A stretch of 64,000 nt of DNA from Aliiglaciecola sp041538045 (GCF_041538045.1 NZ_JBGOSE010000006.1:1-64000); one strand, 5' to 3'. Counted from the stretch's first letter, positions 16,956-26,939 are shown. Numbers and translations are program-made. Notes: generated from the sequence alone by a model not told the origin.

Positions 16956-17873
16956 TTATCTTTGTTTTATTAGATAATCTAGTCCGCCGGTGATCGCTGC
17001 GACTTGGGCAAGTATGCAGTTTTCATCGTTAGCTTTAGGGCTGTCTGGGTAGACCTCCGTTGTAGTGACGTATTTAGCGCCGGAAAAACCACCGCATAGG
17101 AAGAGTTTACGTTTATCATAGTTAATCACGCCGCGCTGTTCCATGGGGGTACCAATGAGCTTCCCGTCGGCGTCAGCGGGGGCAATGTGAGTGACTTTTT
17201 CAACTGAATCAATGACGGCTTTTTGAAATTCAGGCACCGGATTGTTGCTATCGCCAACGCCATAAAATCCATCGGGAATGTCCCAAACGGCCTGTTCAAT
17301 ACCATCCCTTGCACCTAAAGCAGGGCGAAATTCAGAATTGTCGGTGTCAGTGGTTTCGTGTAAATCAAAGTGGGCTAGCAATTCCAGCTGTAAACCCTTC
17401 ACATACTCCATGGCTAGTGCCGCTTCTGGGGCCGGTGAGTTAGGATAAAATGAGCGGTTTGGATCTATTGCTTTGGGATCCCAACGATTAATGGTTTCAT
17501 AACCCCATGGACTCAAACAAGGTAGCACAACAAAGTTAAAGTGTGCCTCATAGGCCTTTGCTTGGCTGCTTAGAAAACGAATTGCCCCTTGGACCCCACT
17601 GGTTTCATAACCATGGACACCTCCAGTGATTAACACGCTAGGCTTATCTTTATCCCAAGACTTGGTTTTAAGGGCAAATAAAGGGTAGCGCTCTGGGTCA
17701 TAGGGGAGAGCCCCATACTGAATAAGTTCAAAGGTGTCTTTTAATGCTTCTAGCTTGGCTAACACCTCAACTTGATATTCTCGTTTAACTTGCTGGTTTT
17801 CTAACCACTGCGCTTTTTCAACGTCACCCCAAGGTTGGCCAGGTACACCGATAGCGTATTGTTCGTAACTCAT
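16956..17873 (-). CDS. M14-family zinc peptidase (carboxypeptidase or deacylase-like)
   Basis: A 305-aa protein. The ATG at 17873 has AGGAAT 5 bp upstream; the longer frame to 17921 lacks a site. Zinc ligands appear in GGVHGYETSG (His and Glu) and FDLHETTD (His). The DPNRSF motif of M14 peptidases lies between them. The fold covers carboxypeptidases and succinylglutamate/aspartoacylase-type amidohydrolases, and the substrate is unclear. No signal peptide is visible, so it should be cytoplasmic. It is convergent with the sortase gene, 6 bp apart. Confidence 0.85.
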   Translation of the reverse strand: MSYEQYAIGVPGQPWGDVEKAQWLENQQVKREYQVEVLAKLEALKDTFELIQYGALPYDPERYPLFALKTKSWDKDKPSVLITGGVHGYETSGVQGAIRFLSSQAKAYEAHFNFVVLPCLSPWGYETINRWDPKAIDPNRSFYPNSPAPEAALAMEYVKGLQLELLAHFDLHETTDTDNSEFRPALGARDGIEQAVWDIPDGFYGVGDSNNPVPEFQKAVIDSVEKVTHIAPADADGKLIGTPMEQRGVINYDKRKLFLCGGFSGAKYVTTTEVYPDSPKANDENCILAQVAAITGGLDYLIKQR

Positions 17874-18156
17874 TTGATTCCTATTTATGCAAAAATCTAT
17901 ATCAATTGAATAAGGTAACACCTGCCGTTTCAGGCTGTAAACCTTTCAATTAGGGGGATGGCTTGCCTTCATTAAAAAGCGCTTTAATTGTTTATTCGCA
18001 CTTGAAATATGGCAAAATGGCAGCATATTGGAAAATGACCTGACACTCTCACCCTCAGGTAATATCAAATTCAATCAATCGAACCTCCGTTGAAGTTTGC
18101 GATAAGCAGGCGTTTAGGTTTACAAAAATAAAATAAAACGTTAAATGGGAAGCGCT

Positions 18157-19089
18157 ATGAAAGCCTTAGACATTTCTGGTCTGACAAAAACCTACAAGGG
18201 TGGAACACAGGCTTTAAAAGGTATCAATTTACAAGTCTCCGAAGGAGATTTCTTTGCGTTACTTGGGCCTAATGGTGCAGGTAAGTCTACCACCATTGGC
18301 GTGATCAGCTCGTTAGTCAATAAATCCACTGGCAGCGTAAAGGTATTTGGTCATTCGGTAGACACTGAGTTAGTTGAAGCTAAATCCTGTATTGGTCTGG
18401 TGCCGCAAGAATTTAATTTCAATCAATTTGAAACCCTTCAGCAAATTGTGGTTAATCAGGCTGGTTATTATGGGGTTCCCCGGGATATTGCCAAAAAACG
18501 CGCTGAAAAGTACCTAAAACAGTTGGATTTATGGGAAAAGCGTAATGAACCAGCTAGAGAGCTTTCTGGTGGTATGAAACGGCGACTGATGATTGCCCGC
18601 GCTTTGATGCATGAACCCAAAATGTTGATCCTTGATGAACCCACTGCTGGAGTAGATATTGAAATTCGCCGTTCAATGTGGACCTTTCTTAAAGAAATTA
18701 ACGAGCAGGGTATCACCATCATTTTAACCACCCATTATTTAGAAGAAGCTGAAATGTTGTGTCGAAATATCGCCATTATTGATAAGGGGATTATCGTCGA
18801 AAATACCAGTATGAAGGCGTTGTTATCTAAATTGAGCATGGAAACCTTCGTATTAGATTTACCTGTACAGTCCAAACCACCCAGTTTGCAAGGTTTCGCT
18901 TTCCGCAATATTGATGATCACACCATGGAAGTGGATGCAGATAAAGACGTTGGTTTGAACGATGTGTTTCGTCAGTTGACTGAACAAGGCGTTACCGTAT
19001 TGAGTATGCGCAATAAAGCCAATCGTTTGGAGGAATTATTCGTCAGAATGGTTGAGAAAGGCAGAAAAGAACAGGCAGGAGCAGCATAA
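18157..19089 (+). CDS. yadG: ABC transporter ATP-binding protein YadG
   Basis: A 310-aa ABC ATPase. It has Walker A GPNGAGKST, signature LSGGMKRRL, Walker B MLILDEPTAG and the H-loop TTHYLEE. It closely follows Escherichia coli YadG over its whole length, including the C-terminal MRNKANRLEELFV. ATG 18157 is preferred over ATG 18145 because GGGAAG lies 6 bp before it. It overlaps yadH by one base (TAATG). It powers an ABC-2 type exporter whose substrate is not established. Confidence 0.93.
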   Translation: MKALDISGLTKTYKGGTQALKGINLQVSEGDFFALLGPNGAGKSTTIGVISSLVNKSTGSVKVFGHSVDTELVEAKSCIGLVPQEFNFNQFETLQQIVVNQAGYYGVPRDIAKKRAEKYLKQLDLWEKRNEPARELSGGMKRRLMIARALMHEPKMLILDEPTAGVDIEIRRSMWTFLKEINEQGITIILTTHYLEEAEMLCRNIAIIDKGIIVENTSMKALLSKLSMETFVLDLPVQSKPPSLQGFAFRNIDDHTMEVDADKDVGLNDVFRQLTEQGVTVLSMRNKANRLEELFVRMVEKGRKEQAGAA

Positions 19090-19859
19090 TGGCAAATCGA
19101 AATTTCACCGCCTTGCGAACCATTTGGATCAAAGAGTGTACACGCTTTTTACGCATCTGGATTCAAACCTTAGTACCGCCAGCGATTACCATGTCGTTAT
19201 ATTTTGTGATCTTTGGAAGTTTGATTGGCTCGCGCATAGGGCAAATGGGCGGCTTTTCCTACATGGAGTTTATTGTTCCGGGTCTGATTATGATGTCGGT
19301 GATCACCAACTCTTATGCCAATGTTAGTTCATCCTTCTTCAGTGCCAAGTTTCAACGCAATATTGAAGAGTTGCTGGTGGCCCCTGTTCCTAGTTGGATT
19401 ATCGTTCTGGGTTTTGTCGGGGGCGGCGTGGCCAGAGCCATATTAATTGGTGTTATCGTTACTACCGTATCCATGTTTTTTGTGGATATTCAGATCCATA
19501 ATTTAGCAATTATCATCATCACTCTCATTCTAACCTCATCTTTGTTCGCCACTGCGGGCTTAATCAATGCGGTGTACGCAAAAACCTTTGATGATATTAG
19601 TATGGTGCCCACATTCGTGCTGACTCCACTCACATACTTAGGTGGCGTGTTCTATTCGTTAACCCTGTTACCTGAATTTTGGCAATGGGTCAGTAAAGCA
19701 AACCCAATCGTGTATATGGTTAATGGCTTTAGATACGGTTTTCTTGGGGTTTCAGACGTGGACTACATGTTGTCGTTGGGCTTGTTGGTTGGCTTTAACT
19801 TGTTGTTATTTACCATAGCTTATCGCCTGATCAATCGCGGTGTAGGTATACGCAGCTAA
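19089..19859 (+). CDS. yadH: ABC-2 type transporter permease YadH
   Basis: A 256-aa membrane protein with six predicted helices of the ABC-2 family. Motifs shared with YadH include IVPGLIMMSVITNSY and PLTYLGGVFYSL. It is coupled to yadG by a one-base overlap. The pair forms the exporter; the cargo is unknown. Confidence 0.92.
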   Translation: MANRNFTALRTIWIKECTRFLRIWIQTLVPPAITMSLYFVIFGSLIGSRIGQMGGFSYMEFIVPGLIMMSVITNSYANVSSSFFSAKFQRNIEELLVAPVPSWIIVLGFVGGGVARAILIGVIVTTVSMFFVDIQIHNLAIIIITLILTSSLFATAGLINAVYAKTFDDISMVPTFVLTPLTYLGGVFYSLTLLPEFWQWVSKANPIVYMVNGFRYGFLGVSDVDYMLSLGLLVGFNLLLFTIAYRLINRGVGIRS

Positions 19860-19880
19860 ATCTTCGGTAACGTTAAAGAA

Positions 19881-20561
19881 ATGACTATGCAAACCGGCAA
19901 TTCTCGTAGTATTACCAGTAACCAGCTTGGGCCCCATGAAAAAGTGCCTGAGCTGGTGCGTCGACATTTATCGAATACCAGTCAGAAGCCCTACAATCAA
20001 CATACCCTAGATGCCTTTGAAGAAGTACAAAAGTGGCGAGAGCAACTCGACCCTGATTTACTTAAGCCTCTGATTTTTGATTCTTGCTGTGGGGTCGGGG
20101 AAAGTACCGCACACATTGCTGCACAGTTTCCTGATGCGTTAGTGGTGGGCATTGATAAGTCCGAGTTACGCACCAATAAACATGCCCACTATGGTGATAA
20201 ATCTCCTAACTATTTAGTGATCCGCGCGGATCTGAATGATTTTTGGCGGTTGGCAAATACTGCCCAGTGGCAATTGAGTCATCACTTTCTGTTATATCCT
20301 AACCCGTACCCAAAATCCTCTCAAGTACAGCGAAGATGGCACGCCTGCGCTGCATTTAAAGACATAATTGGCTTGGGGGGAATCTTAGAGGTTAGAAGTA
20401 ATTGGCAGATTTATATTCAGGAATTTGCCATTGCCTTGAATACAGCAGAAAAACCCGCTGCGGTGAGCCCTTATCAAAGTGATGAGTCGCAAACCCCTTT
20501 TGAACGTAAATACTGGGCCAGCGGCCAGCAAAGTTGGCAAGTGATTAGCGACTTGTCCTAA
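19881..20561 (+). CDS. TrmB-like SAM-dependent methyltransferase
   Basis: A 226-aa protein. The SAM site appears as IFDSCCGVGESTAHIA and the acidic loop as VVGIDKSE. YPNPYPKSSQVQRRW corresponds to the catalytic FPDPWPK-H-K-RR loop of tRNA guanine-N7 methyltransferase TrmB. The central Asp of that loop is Asn here, and the N-terminus differs, so it is a divergent paralog; activity on tRNA m7G46 is not assured. It lies 21 bp after yadH and may be cotranscribed. Confidence 0.75.
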   Translation: MTMQTGNSRSITSNQLGPHEKVPELVRRHLSNTSQKPYNQHTLDAFEEVQKWREQLDPDLLKPLIFDSCCGVGESTAHIAAQFPDALVVGIDKSELRTNKHAHYGDKSPNYLVIRADLNDFWRLANTAQWQLSHHFLLYPNPYPKSSQVQRRWHACAAFKDIIGLGGILEVRSNWQIYIQEFAIALNTAEKPAAVSPYQSDESQTPFERKYWASGQQSWQVISDLS

Positions 20562-20644
20562 CTAGGGATGGTTTATGGGCTCTATTGCAGTAGCCCGTTG
20601 CTAGCTAGTGTATTCTAGCTAATGTATTGCTGTGTGTATGAGGC

Positions 20645-21355
20645 TTAACAATTAGGTTTTGGCACACTAAAATAATAACCTTGAGCATATTGAATACCTA
20701 ATTCTTTTAATTTTTCTAAGGTTGCCCAGTCCTCAACATGTACACCCACCACACTGATGTCTTTTTCCTTAGCCAGAGCAGTAAAATGCTCAACAAACTC
20801 GTAGGTTTGGTGATTTTCCATTAACTGTGATATCAACCCGCCAGCGATCTTTATGCCGTTCACGGGGAAGTTCAATATACTATTAATATTGCCTGGGGTA
20901 GCCCCAAAATGATCAATGTATATGGCAATATCTAACTCACGACATCGGGCGGCGAACGCCTCAAAACTCTCAATATTTTCTAGCACTACCGCAGCGGTTA
21001 ATTCTAAACCAATCCGCTTTGGGTTAGGGTATTCAAAGAGGGCTTCTGACAAGGTATGAAACAACTCAGGGTTTAGCATATCCTGTTTGTTGATATTAAT
21101 GTTCCATGCGGCATTCAGATCCCTAAAATAATTAGCACTTCGATTTAAAATGGTTTCGGTTAATTGTGCGACTGAAGCTTGTTCTTCGATGATGTGTAAA
21201 AATTCGCTTGGCACAAAAGTTTGTTCATCGGGTGTGACTAACCTGGCGAGGCATTCAAAACGCCAAACCGTTTCTTGAGAAATATCCATTATGGGTTGGA
21301 AAAAAGGAACGATTCTATCCAGACTAAAATTATCCGTGACTTCTTTAATGTGCAT
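20645..21355 (-). CDS. Degenerate stand-alone EAL-domain protein
   Basis: A 236-aa EAL fold. The ATG at 21355 follows GAGGAC; the frame extends to 21400 without a site. The signature motif reads ECL instead of EAL. The DDFG(T/S)G loop is IDHFGAT (one Asp replaced by His), and the VKID motif is IKIAG (Asp lost). Metal-binding residues needed for c-di-GMP hydrolysis are therefore missing, and it is likely a c-di-GMP-binding or protein-interaction module. It is transcribed divergently from panP. Confidence 0.8.
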   Translation of the reverse strand: MHIKEVTDNFSLDRIVPFFQPIMDISQETVWRFECLARLVTPDEQTFVPSEFLHIIEEQASVAQLTETILNRSANYFRDLNAAWNININKQDMLNPELFHTLSEALFEYPNPKRIGLELTAAVVLENIESFEAFAARCRELDIAIYIDHFGATPGNINSILNFPVNGIKIAGGLISQLMENHQTYEFVEHFTALAKEKDISVVGVHVEDWATLEKLKELGIQYAQGYYFSVPKPNC

Positions 21356-21589
21356 AAGTGTCCTCGTTACAGCATTATGAACCTCTGAGCGTCCGTTCAC
21401 TTTTTAGCAGTAAATTGTCTTTGCTCAGGATTACAACAATAACATCACTTTTTCAGTTCAGAAAATGAAACTTCCAGTGATTTGTTAAAAAACGGTGCTT
21501 TTTATTAACTTAGATGGCTTTAAATTTGGCGATACAGTGGATTTGCGCTAAAGTCCGCCTCTGAAAGTTTTCATTAGAGGTTACAACGA

Positions 21590-23203
21590 GTGGTTAAAGC
21601 GACAGCCAGTTTGGAACATATGTTCCGAGTATTTACCAAACCAGAGGGTAAAGATTCCAAACTTGCACAAATAGAAGAGCATCTGTCAGATAATCTGTCG
21701 GACTTTCTTTCTCAACATGTTGTAACTACCGCGAAGTCTCTTGAAGATATTGAACAGAACTTTCAGGACTACAAAGTACCTGAATCTCCAGAGTTCGTTT
21801 CTGCACATGCAGAAGTGTTATTAGAAAAAGTCGTTGCTAATTCAGTCAATACTTATGCTCCAACCTTTATCGGGCATATGACATCAGCATTACCCTATTT
21901 TCATTTACCCCTAGCAAAACTGCTAGTGGGGCTAAATCAAAATTTAGTCAAAATTGAAACATCAAAAGCCTTTACGCCTTTGGAACGTCAAGTTGTCGGT
22001 ATGTTACATGAGTTGGTTTATAATGAGTCAGGTGCTTTTTATCAAACCCACTTACACAGTGCAAAACACTCTCTTGGGGCATTTTGTTCAGGTGGAACCA
22101 TTGCCAATATTACCGCCCTTTGGGTTGCCCGCAATAAAGCTCTAGCGGCCGATGGAAACTTCCGTGGGGTTGCCAAACAGGGGTTGGCGGCAGGTTTAAA
22201 ACATTACGGTTATGCCAATATGGGTATACTGTCCTCTAAACGCGGGCACTACTCTCTTTCCAAAGCCGTGGATGTTTTAGGGCTGGGGCGCGAGCAAATG
22301 CTGACAGTAGAGAGCCTAGACCAGCGTTTATCTCCTGAAAAAGCCTTGGCAGTAGGACGCGAGTTCGAACAGCGCGGTAATAAGTTGTTAGCTATAGTGG
22401 GCATTGCTGGCACTACTGAAACAGGCCATGTGGATCCTCTTGATGAGCTGGCTGATGTGGCGAAAGAACTAAATTGTCATTTCCATGTGGATGCCGCTTG
22501 GGGTGGTGCAACCCTATTCTCCAACCGTAATAAAGTTAAACTCAAAGGCATAAATAAAGCAGATTCAGTGACACTTGATGCCCATAAACAAATGTATGTG
22601 CCTATGGGCGCTGGTGTTGTGGTGTTCAAAAATCCTGAAGACAGCAACGCTGTGCGACATCATGCACAATACATATTGAGAGCGGGATCTAAAGATTTAG
22701 GGGCAACCACGTTAGAAGGGTCTCGCAACGGTATGGCAATGATGGTGTATTCCGCGTTCAATATATTTGGTCGTGAGGGATATGAATTACTGATTGATCA
22801 AAGTATCGAAAAAGCCCAACGATTTGCCTGCTTGATTAACCAACATGAAAACTTTGAGTTAATTACAGCACCAACCTTGTCACTGCTTACCTATCGTGTA
22901 AAACCCGCTCAGGTTGATGCTCACGGTGAAATAGAGAGTGAAATGTTAGATAGGCTAAACGTCGCGGTACAGAAGCAACAGCGTGAAGCAGGGAAGTCCT
23001 TTGTGTCTAGAACTCGGTTAACCGTGGAAGATTATGGCGATAGGCTGCTTACGGTGTTTCGTGTGGTTTTAGCTAACCCGCTGACTACGGATCAAGATCT
23101 GGTCAACATATTAGATGAACAATTGGCGATTGCGAAACGGACACAAATTTGGAAAGAGCTTGAGGATCAAGCTCTATTGGAATCGAAAAGATCAGTAGGT
23201 TAA
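21590..23203 (+). CDS. panP: PLP-dependent aspartate 1-decarboxylase PanP
   Basis: A 537-aa group II PLP decarboxylase. The PLP-binding lysine is in TLDAHKQMYVPMGAG, preceded by HVDAAWGG. It starts with GTG behind GAGG. PanP makes beta-alanine from L-aspartate in gammaproteobacteria that lack the pyruvoyl enzyme PanD. The context fits: it ends 8 bp from the convergent panC, and the panD gene usual in this cluster is absent. That it replaces PanD here is inference from context plus family. Confidence 0.9.
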   Translation: MVKATASLEHMFRVFTKPEGKDSKLAQIEEHLSDNLSDFLSQHVVTTAKSLEDIEQNFQDYKVPESPEFVSAHAEVLLEKVVANSVNTYAPTFIGHMTSALPYFHLPLAKLLVGLNQNLVKIETSKAFTPLERQVVGMLHELVYNESGAFYQTHLHSAKHSLGAFCSGGTIANITALWVARNKALAADGNFRGVAKQGLAAGLKHYGYANMGILSSKRGHYSLSKAVDVLGLGREQMLTVESLDQRLSPEKALAVGREFEQRGNKLLAIVGIAGTTETGHVDPLDELADVAKELNCHFHVDAAWGGATLFSNRNKVKLKGINKADSVTLDAHKQMYVPMGAGVVVFKNPEDSNAVRHHAQYILRAGSKDLGATTLEGSRNGMAMMVYSAFNIFGREGYELLIDQSIEKAQRFACLINQHENFELITAPTLSLLTYRVKPAQVDAHGEIESEMLDRLNVAVQKQQREAGKSFVSRTRLTVEDYGDRLLTVFRVVLANPLTTDQDLVNILDEQLAIAKRTQIWKELEDQALLESKRSVG

Positions 23204-23210
23204 CGCTAGG

Positions 23211-24062
23211 TTATTCTAGCGTTACCTGAATATTGTCGATTAAACGGGTTTTTCCCAAAAATGCCGCGCCCAAAATTACTAACTCTGTCTCTTCGTGACC
23301 CGGACTCAACAGCGATTCAACTGAACGAATATCAATATAATCAACGGTTAACCCTGCTTCGGTTAACTCTTCAATTGATTGTTGAATCAAACGACTGAAA
23401 TCTCGTCGTCCCAACTGAATGTTTTCACTTAATTTCTGTAAGCAGCTATACAATGCTGGAGCTTTTTGTCGTTCAGACTCAGATAAGTAATTATTGCGTG
23501 ACGACATGGCTAAGCCGTCGCCTTCTCTAACAGTAGGCACACCATAGATTTGCAGGTTCATTGACAGGTCAGTCACCATAGCTTTAATGACCTGTAATTG
23601 CTGAAAGTCTTTTTCACCAAAAAACGCCATGTTTGGTTGCACCATATTAAACAACTTACATACTATGGTGGCGACCCCACGGAAATGACCTGGGCGACTT
23701 GCACCACAAATCATATAGGACAGCCCTGGCACTTCTACAAAGGTTTGTTTTTCCAGTCCGCGGGAGTAAATGTCTTCAGCCTTGGGAGTGAAAAGCACAT
23801 CTACACCTATGGCTTCCAAGGAAGCCATATCTTGTTCCATGGTGCGAGGATAGGATGCTAGATCTTCATCAGGTCCAAATTGTAATGGATTGACAAAAAT
23901 CGAAACGACCACAATGTCTGCATGCTCTTTGGCTTGCTCGACAAGGTGTAAGTGTCCTCTATGTAAATTCCCCATGGTAGGTACAAAAGCAATGGTTTTG
24001 CCATCATTCTGCCACTTTCTACGTATTTCTCTTAGGGGGGTGATATCACTAATTTGCTGCAT
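23211..24062 (-). CDS. panC: Pantothenate synthetase
   Basis: A 283-aa pantoate-beta-alanine ligase. Nucleotidyl-transferase motifs are FVPTMGNLHRGHLHLV (HxGH-like) and GEKDFQQLQVI, with MSSRNNYLS further on. It condenses pantoate with beta-alanine using ATP. It follows panB by 25 bp with AGGAC before its ATG. Confidence 0.97.
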   Translation of the reverse strand: MQQISDITPLREIRRKWQNDGKTIAFVPTMGNLHRGHLHLVEQAKEHADIVVVSIFVNPLQFGPDEDLASYPRTMEQDMASLEAIGVDVLFTPKAEDIYSRGLEKQTFVEVPGLSYMICGASRPGHFRGVATIVCKLFNMVQPNMAFFGEKDFQQLQVIKAMVTDLSMNLQIYGVPTVREGDGLAMSSRNNYLSESERQKAPALYSCLQKLSENIQLGRRDFSRLIQQSIEELTEAGLTVDYIDIRSVESLLSPGHEETELVILGAAFLGKTRLIDNIQVTLE

Positions 24063-24087
24063 AATTTGTCCTGTGTCTTCTTAGCGA

Positions 24088-24885
24088 TTAGTTAAAGCTA
24101 TGTTCTGGGCCTGGAAAAACGCCATTTTGCACTTCTTCGATATAGGATTTAACGGCCTCGCGCATATCACCAGTAATTTCCAAATAATTTTTTGAAAACT
24201 TAGGCATATAGTTGGCACTCACACCAAACATGTCATGCATCACTAAAATTTGTCCGTCGGTATGTACGCCAGCGCCTATACCAATCACAGGAATATTAAT
24301 TGCCTTACTAATTTTCTCAGCTAAAGAAGATGGTACGCACTCTAATACTAACAATTGAACGCCAGCATGAGCTAAAGCTTTCGCTTGTTCAAATAGTTGC
24401 TCTGCTTGTAAATCGTCACGGCCTTGGACTTTGAATCCGCCAAACACATGTACAGATTGAGGAGTCAGCCCTAAATGACCACATACAGGAACACCGCGTA
24501 AGTTTAATCCTTTAATGGTCTCTACAAGCCAATCTCCACCTTCGACTTTCACCATGCTTGCACCCGCAGCTATAAGCTTAGCGGCATTGGTATAGGTTTG
24601 TTCTGGAGTTGCATAAGTCATAAATGGCATGTCGGCTATTACGAATGCGCGGTCGGTACCTTTGCGAACAGACGAAGTGTGATAAGCAATATCATCTATG
24701 GTAACGGATAAGGTATCGTCACAACCTTGCAGCACCATTCCAAGTGAATCACCAATTAAAATCACGTCAACACCTTGTTCGTCAAATAGCTTGGCGAAAC
24801 TGGCGTCATAAGCGGTTAGCGCTGTGATTTTTTGATTGTCTTGTTTCATTTTAAACAAGGTTGACGTCGTTACTTTCTTAGTCAT
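24088..24885 (-). CDS. panB: 3-methyl-2-oxobutanoate hydroxymethyltransferase
   Basis: A 265-aa protein that makes ketopantoate from 2-ketoisovalerate with methylene-tetrahydrofolate. Metal site residues lie in LIGDSLGMVLQG, with MVKVEGG and PVIGIGAG further on. The ATG at 24885 has AGAAGGTG at a proper distance; a GTG three codons upstream (24894) is inside that site. It lies in the pcnB-folK-panB-panC cluster. Confidence 0.97.
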   Translation of the reverse strand: MTKKVTTSTLFKMKQDNQKITALTAYDASFAKLFDEQGVDVILIGDSLGMVLQGCDDTLSVTIDDIAYHTSSVRKGTDRAFVIADMPFMTYATPEQTYTNAAKLIAAGASMVKVEGGDWLVETIKGLNLRGVPVCGHLGLTPQSVHVFGGFKVQGRDDLQAEQLFEQAKALAHAGVQLLVLECVPSSLAEKISKAINIPVIGIGAGVHTDGQILVMHDMFGVSANYMPKFSKNYLEITGDMREAVKSYIEEVQNGVFPGPEHSFN

Positions 24886-24944
24886 AATTATCACCTTCTG
24901 CTAACTGAAAAGTGCAACAAAATTAGAAGCTTGCCCACTTTTGT

Positions 24945-25451
24945 TTATTTCCAAGTCACATTCTTTCTGATCACTTCGAGCCCATTTTTAGGTACGCTAC
25001 TTAATACAGAAACTAAAGAGTTCCCACATGGTAACACGAGTTCAGGGGCTATCTCACGTAACGGGTAAAGTACAAATTCTCGTGTTTTCATTCCGTAATG
25101 GGGCACTACCAAGTTTTCACTTTGGATTTGCTCATCGCCGTACAAAATAATGTCTAAATCTAAGGTTCTCGGTCCCCAACGTTCGGATTTTCGTTGTCGA
25201 CCATGTAATTGTTCGATGGCCTGTAAATGGGTGAGTAACTCCCCAGCAGACAATTGTGTTGCAATTGCAACTACTGCATTCACATAATCTGGTTGATCTT
25301 GTGGGCCCATAGGTTTGCTAGCGTAAAAACTGGAGCATTGTTTTACGTGGGTGTCTTTTAGGCCGTGAATTGCCCGTAATGCATCTTGCAGTTGCTGATC
25401 GGGTTGGGCCAAATTGCTGCCCAAACCTATGTAGCTGATTACGGATTGCAT
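24945..25451 (-). CDS. folK: 2-amino-4-hydroxy-6-hydroxymethyldihydropteridine pyrophosphokinase
   Basis: A 168-aa HPPK of folate synthesis. It begins YIGLGSNLAQP and contains GPRTLDLDIILYG, the family signature with catalytic Asp residues. It overlaps pcnB by one base (TAATG), so translation is coupled. Confidence 0.96.
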   Translation of the reverse strand: MQSVISYIGLGSNLAQPDQQLQDALRAIHGLKDTHVKQCSSFYASKPMGPQDQPDYVNAVVAIATQLSAGELLTHLQAIEQLHGRQRKSERWGPRTLDLDIILYGDEQIQSENLVVPHYGMKTREFVLYPLREIAPELVLPCGNSLVSVLSSVPKNGLEVIRKNVTWK

Positions 25452-26839
25452 TAGGAAGCGCTGGGTTTCTTTCTTTTCGGACGACGGCGAGGACGACGAG
25501 CAGAGCCACCTTCCGCTTCCCTAAGCTTGGTTAACATCTGTTTGCGTTGTTCTGGGCTAACCTCTTGAAATTCAGTCCACCAATCCGCTAACTCAAGTAG
25601 TTTTCCACCCTCAATTTGGCCACGTATTAGCAGAAAATCATAGGCTGCACGAAAACGCGCGTGTTCTAACATTTGATAGGCTCTGCGTCCGAAACGTTTT
25701 GGTAGGCGCAGTTGTAGCAACCATATTTCCCGCATCATGCTGGAAAAACGTTTCGGGATCATAATCCGTTGAATTTGTCGATGTAGTACATCGTTAACGG
25801 CAATGTTGAAAGCGTCGAAATGATTCAAACCTGCTTCGTCCATTAGCTTCTGGCAGTGTTCTTCAATTGGGTACCACAAAAATGCAGCATACATAAATGC
25901 TGGTGTGACTCTTTGACCGGTGTTAATGCGATTGTCGGTGTTCATCAGCATTTTTTTAATAAACTGATTTTCACGACTGTCCTTGCTTTTTAACAAAGGC
26001 GATAGCTGTGGAAAAAGTGGCTGAATAAGATCATATTCCTGCATTAGTTCAAAGGTTCGTAGCCCTTGTCCGGAAATAAACAGTTTAATCACTTCTTCAA
26101 ATAACCGAGCTGGTGGAATATTATTTAACAAGCTGCCTAATTGATGTATTGCTTCGGCAGATTTTGGACTGATTTGCATATTTAGTTTGGCTGCAAATCG
26201 CACCGCCCGTAACATTCTAACTGGATCTTCTCGGTAACGAGTCTCAGGGTCGCCAATCAACTCAAGACGTTTATCTTTGATTGCTTGCATGCCATTGGCA
26301 AAGTCAGTCACTGTGAAGTCGGTTACTCGGTAATACATGGCATTGACAGTAAAGTCACGACGCTCTGCATCTTCTTCAATGCTACCAAATACATTGTCTC
26401 TAAGTATTTGTCCTTCTTGACTTTGTTTACCCAGTACTTCAGCAGGTTTTTTGCCTTTTTCATCTGTACTGTTTTGGTGATGGCCTCTAAACGTGGCCAC
26501 TTCGATGATCTCACGACCAAAAACCACATGGGCTAAGCGAAAGCGACGGCCGATCAAACGACAGTTTTTGAACAGTGCTTTTACTTCATCAGGGGTGGCA
26601 TTAGTAACCACATCAAAGTCTTTGGGCTGCAATCCTAAAATAAGATCGCGAACACAACCACCGACTAGATACGCATCGAATCCGGCACCATTTAAGCGAT
26701 ACAATACCTTTAGGGCATTGTCACTGATGCCTTTTCTAGAAATGCCGTGCTCACCACGGGTAATTACCTTCGGATTAAGTATATCCGAATGATATTCTTC
26801 CGCGTTTTTTGTCAAAGCATTTTTGACCTTTTTGATCAC
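25451..26839 (-). CDS. pcnB: Poly(A) polymerase I
   Basis: A 462-aa nucleotidyltransferase. The head domain has YLVGGCVRDLILG and KDFDVVTNATPDEV (Asp pair of the active site), and RRDFTVNAMYY follows. The C-terminal tail is Lys/Arg-rich (ARRPRRRPKRKKPSAS), as in PcnB. It adds 3' poly(A) tails that promote RNA decay. The start is GTG at 26839 with a weak site, so the exact start is uncertain. First gene of the folK-panB-panC operon. Confidence 0.95.
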   Translation of the reverse strand: MIKKVKNALTKNAEEYHSDILNPKVITRGEHGISRKGISDNALKVLYRLNGAGFDAYLVGGCVRDLILGLQPKDFDVVTNATPDEVKALFKNCRLIGRRFRLAHVVFGREIIEVATFRGHHQNSTDEKGKKPAEVLGKQSQEGQILRDNVFGSIEEDAERRDFTVNAMYYRVTDFTVTDFANGMQAIKDKRLELIGDPETRYREDPVRMLRAVRFAAKLNMQISPKSAEAIHQLGSLLNNIPPARLFEEVIKLFISGQGLRTFELMQEYDLIQPLFPQLSPLLKSKDSRENQFIKKMLMNTDNRINTGQRVTPAFMYAAFLWYPIEEHCQKLMDEAGLNHFDAFNIAVNDVLHRQIQRIMIPKRFSSMMREIWLLQLRLPKRFGRRAYQMLEHARFRAAYDFLLIRGQIEGGKLLELADWWTEFQEVSPEQRKQMLTKLREAEGGSARRPRRRPKRKKPSAS

Positions 26840-26939
26840 TCGAGAAATGATGCGTTGGCTCCTGATAACACAAATTATTTTAATTGGCGCGCAATGATAT
26901 ACTGGATGAAAAGTATTTTCTATCTGTTGCTATAGCAAG

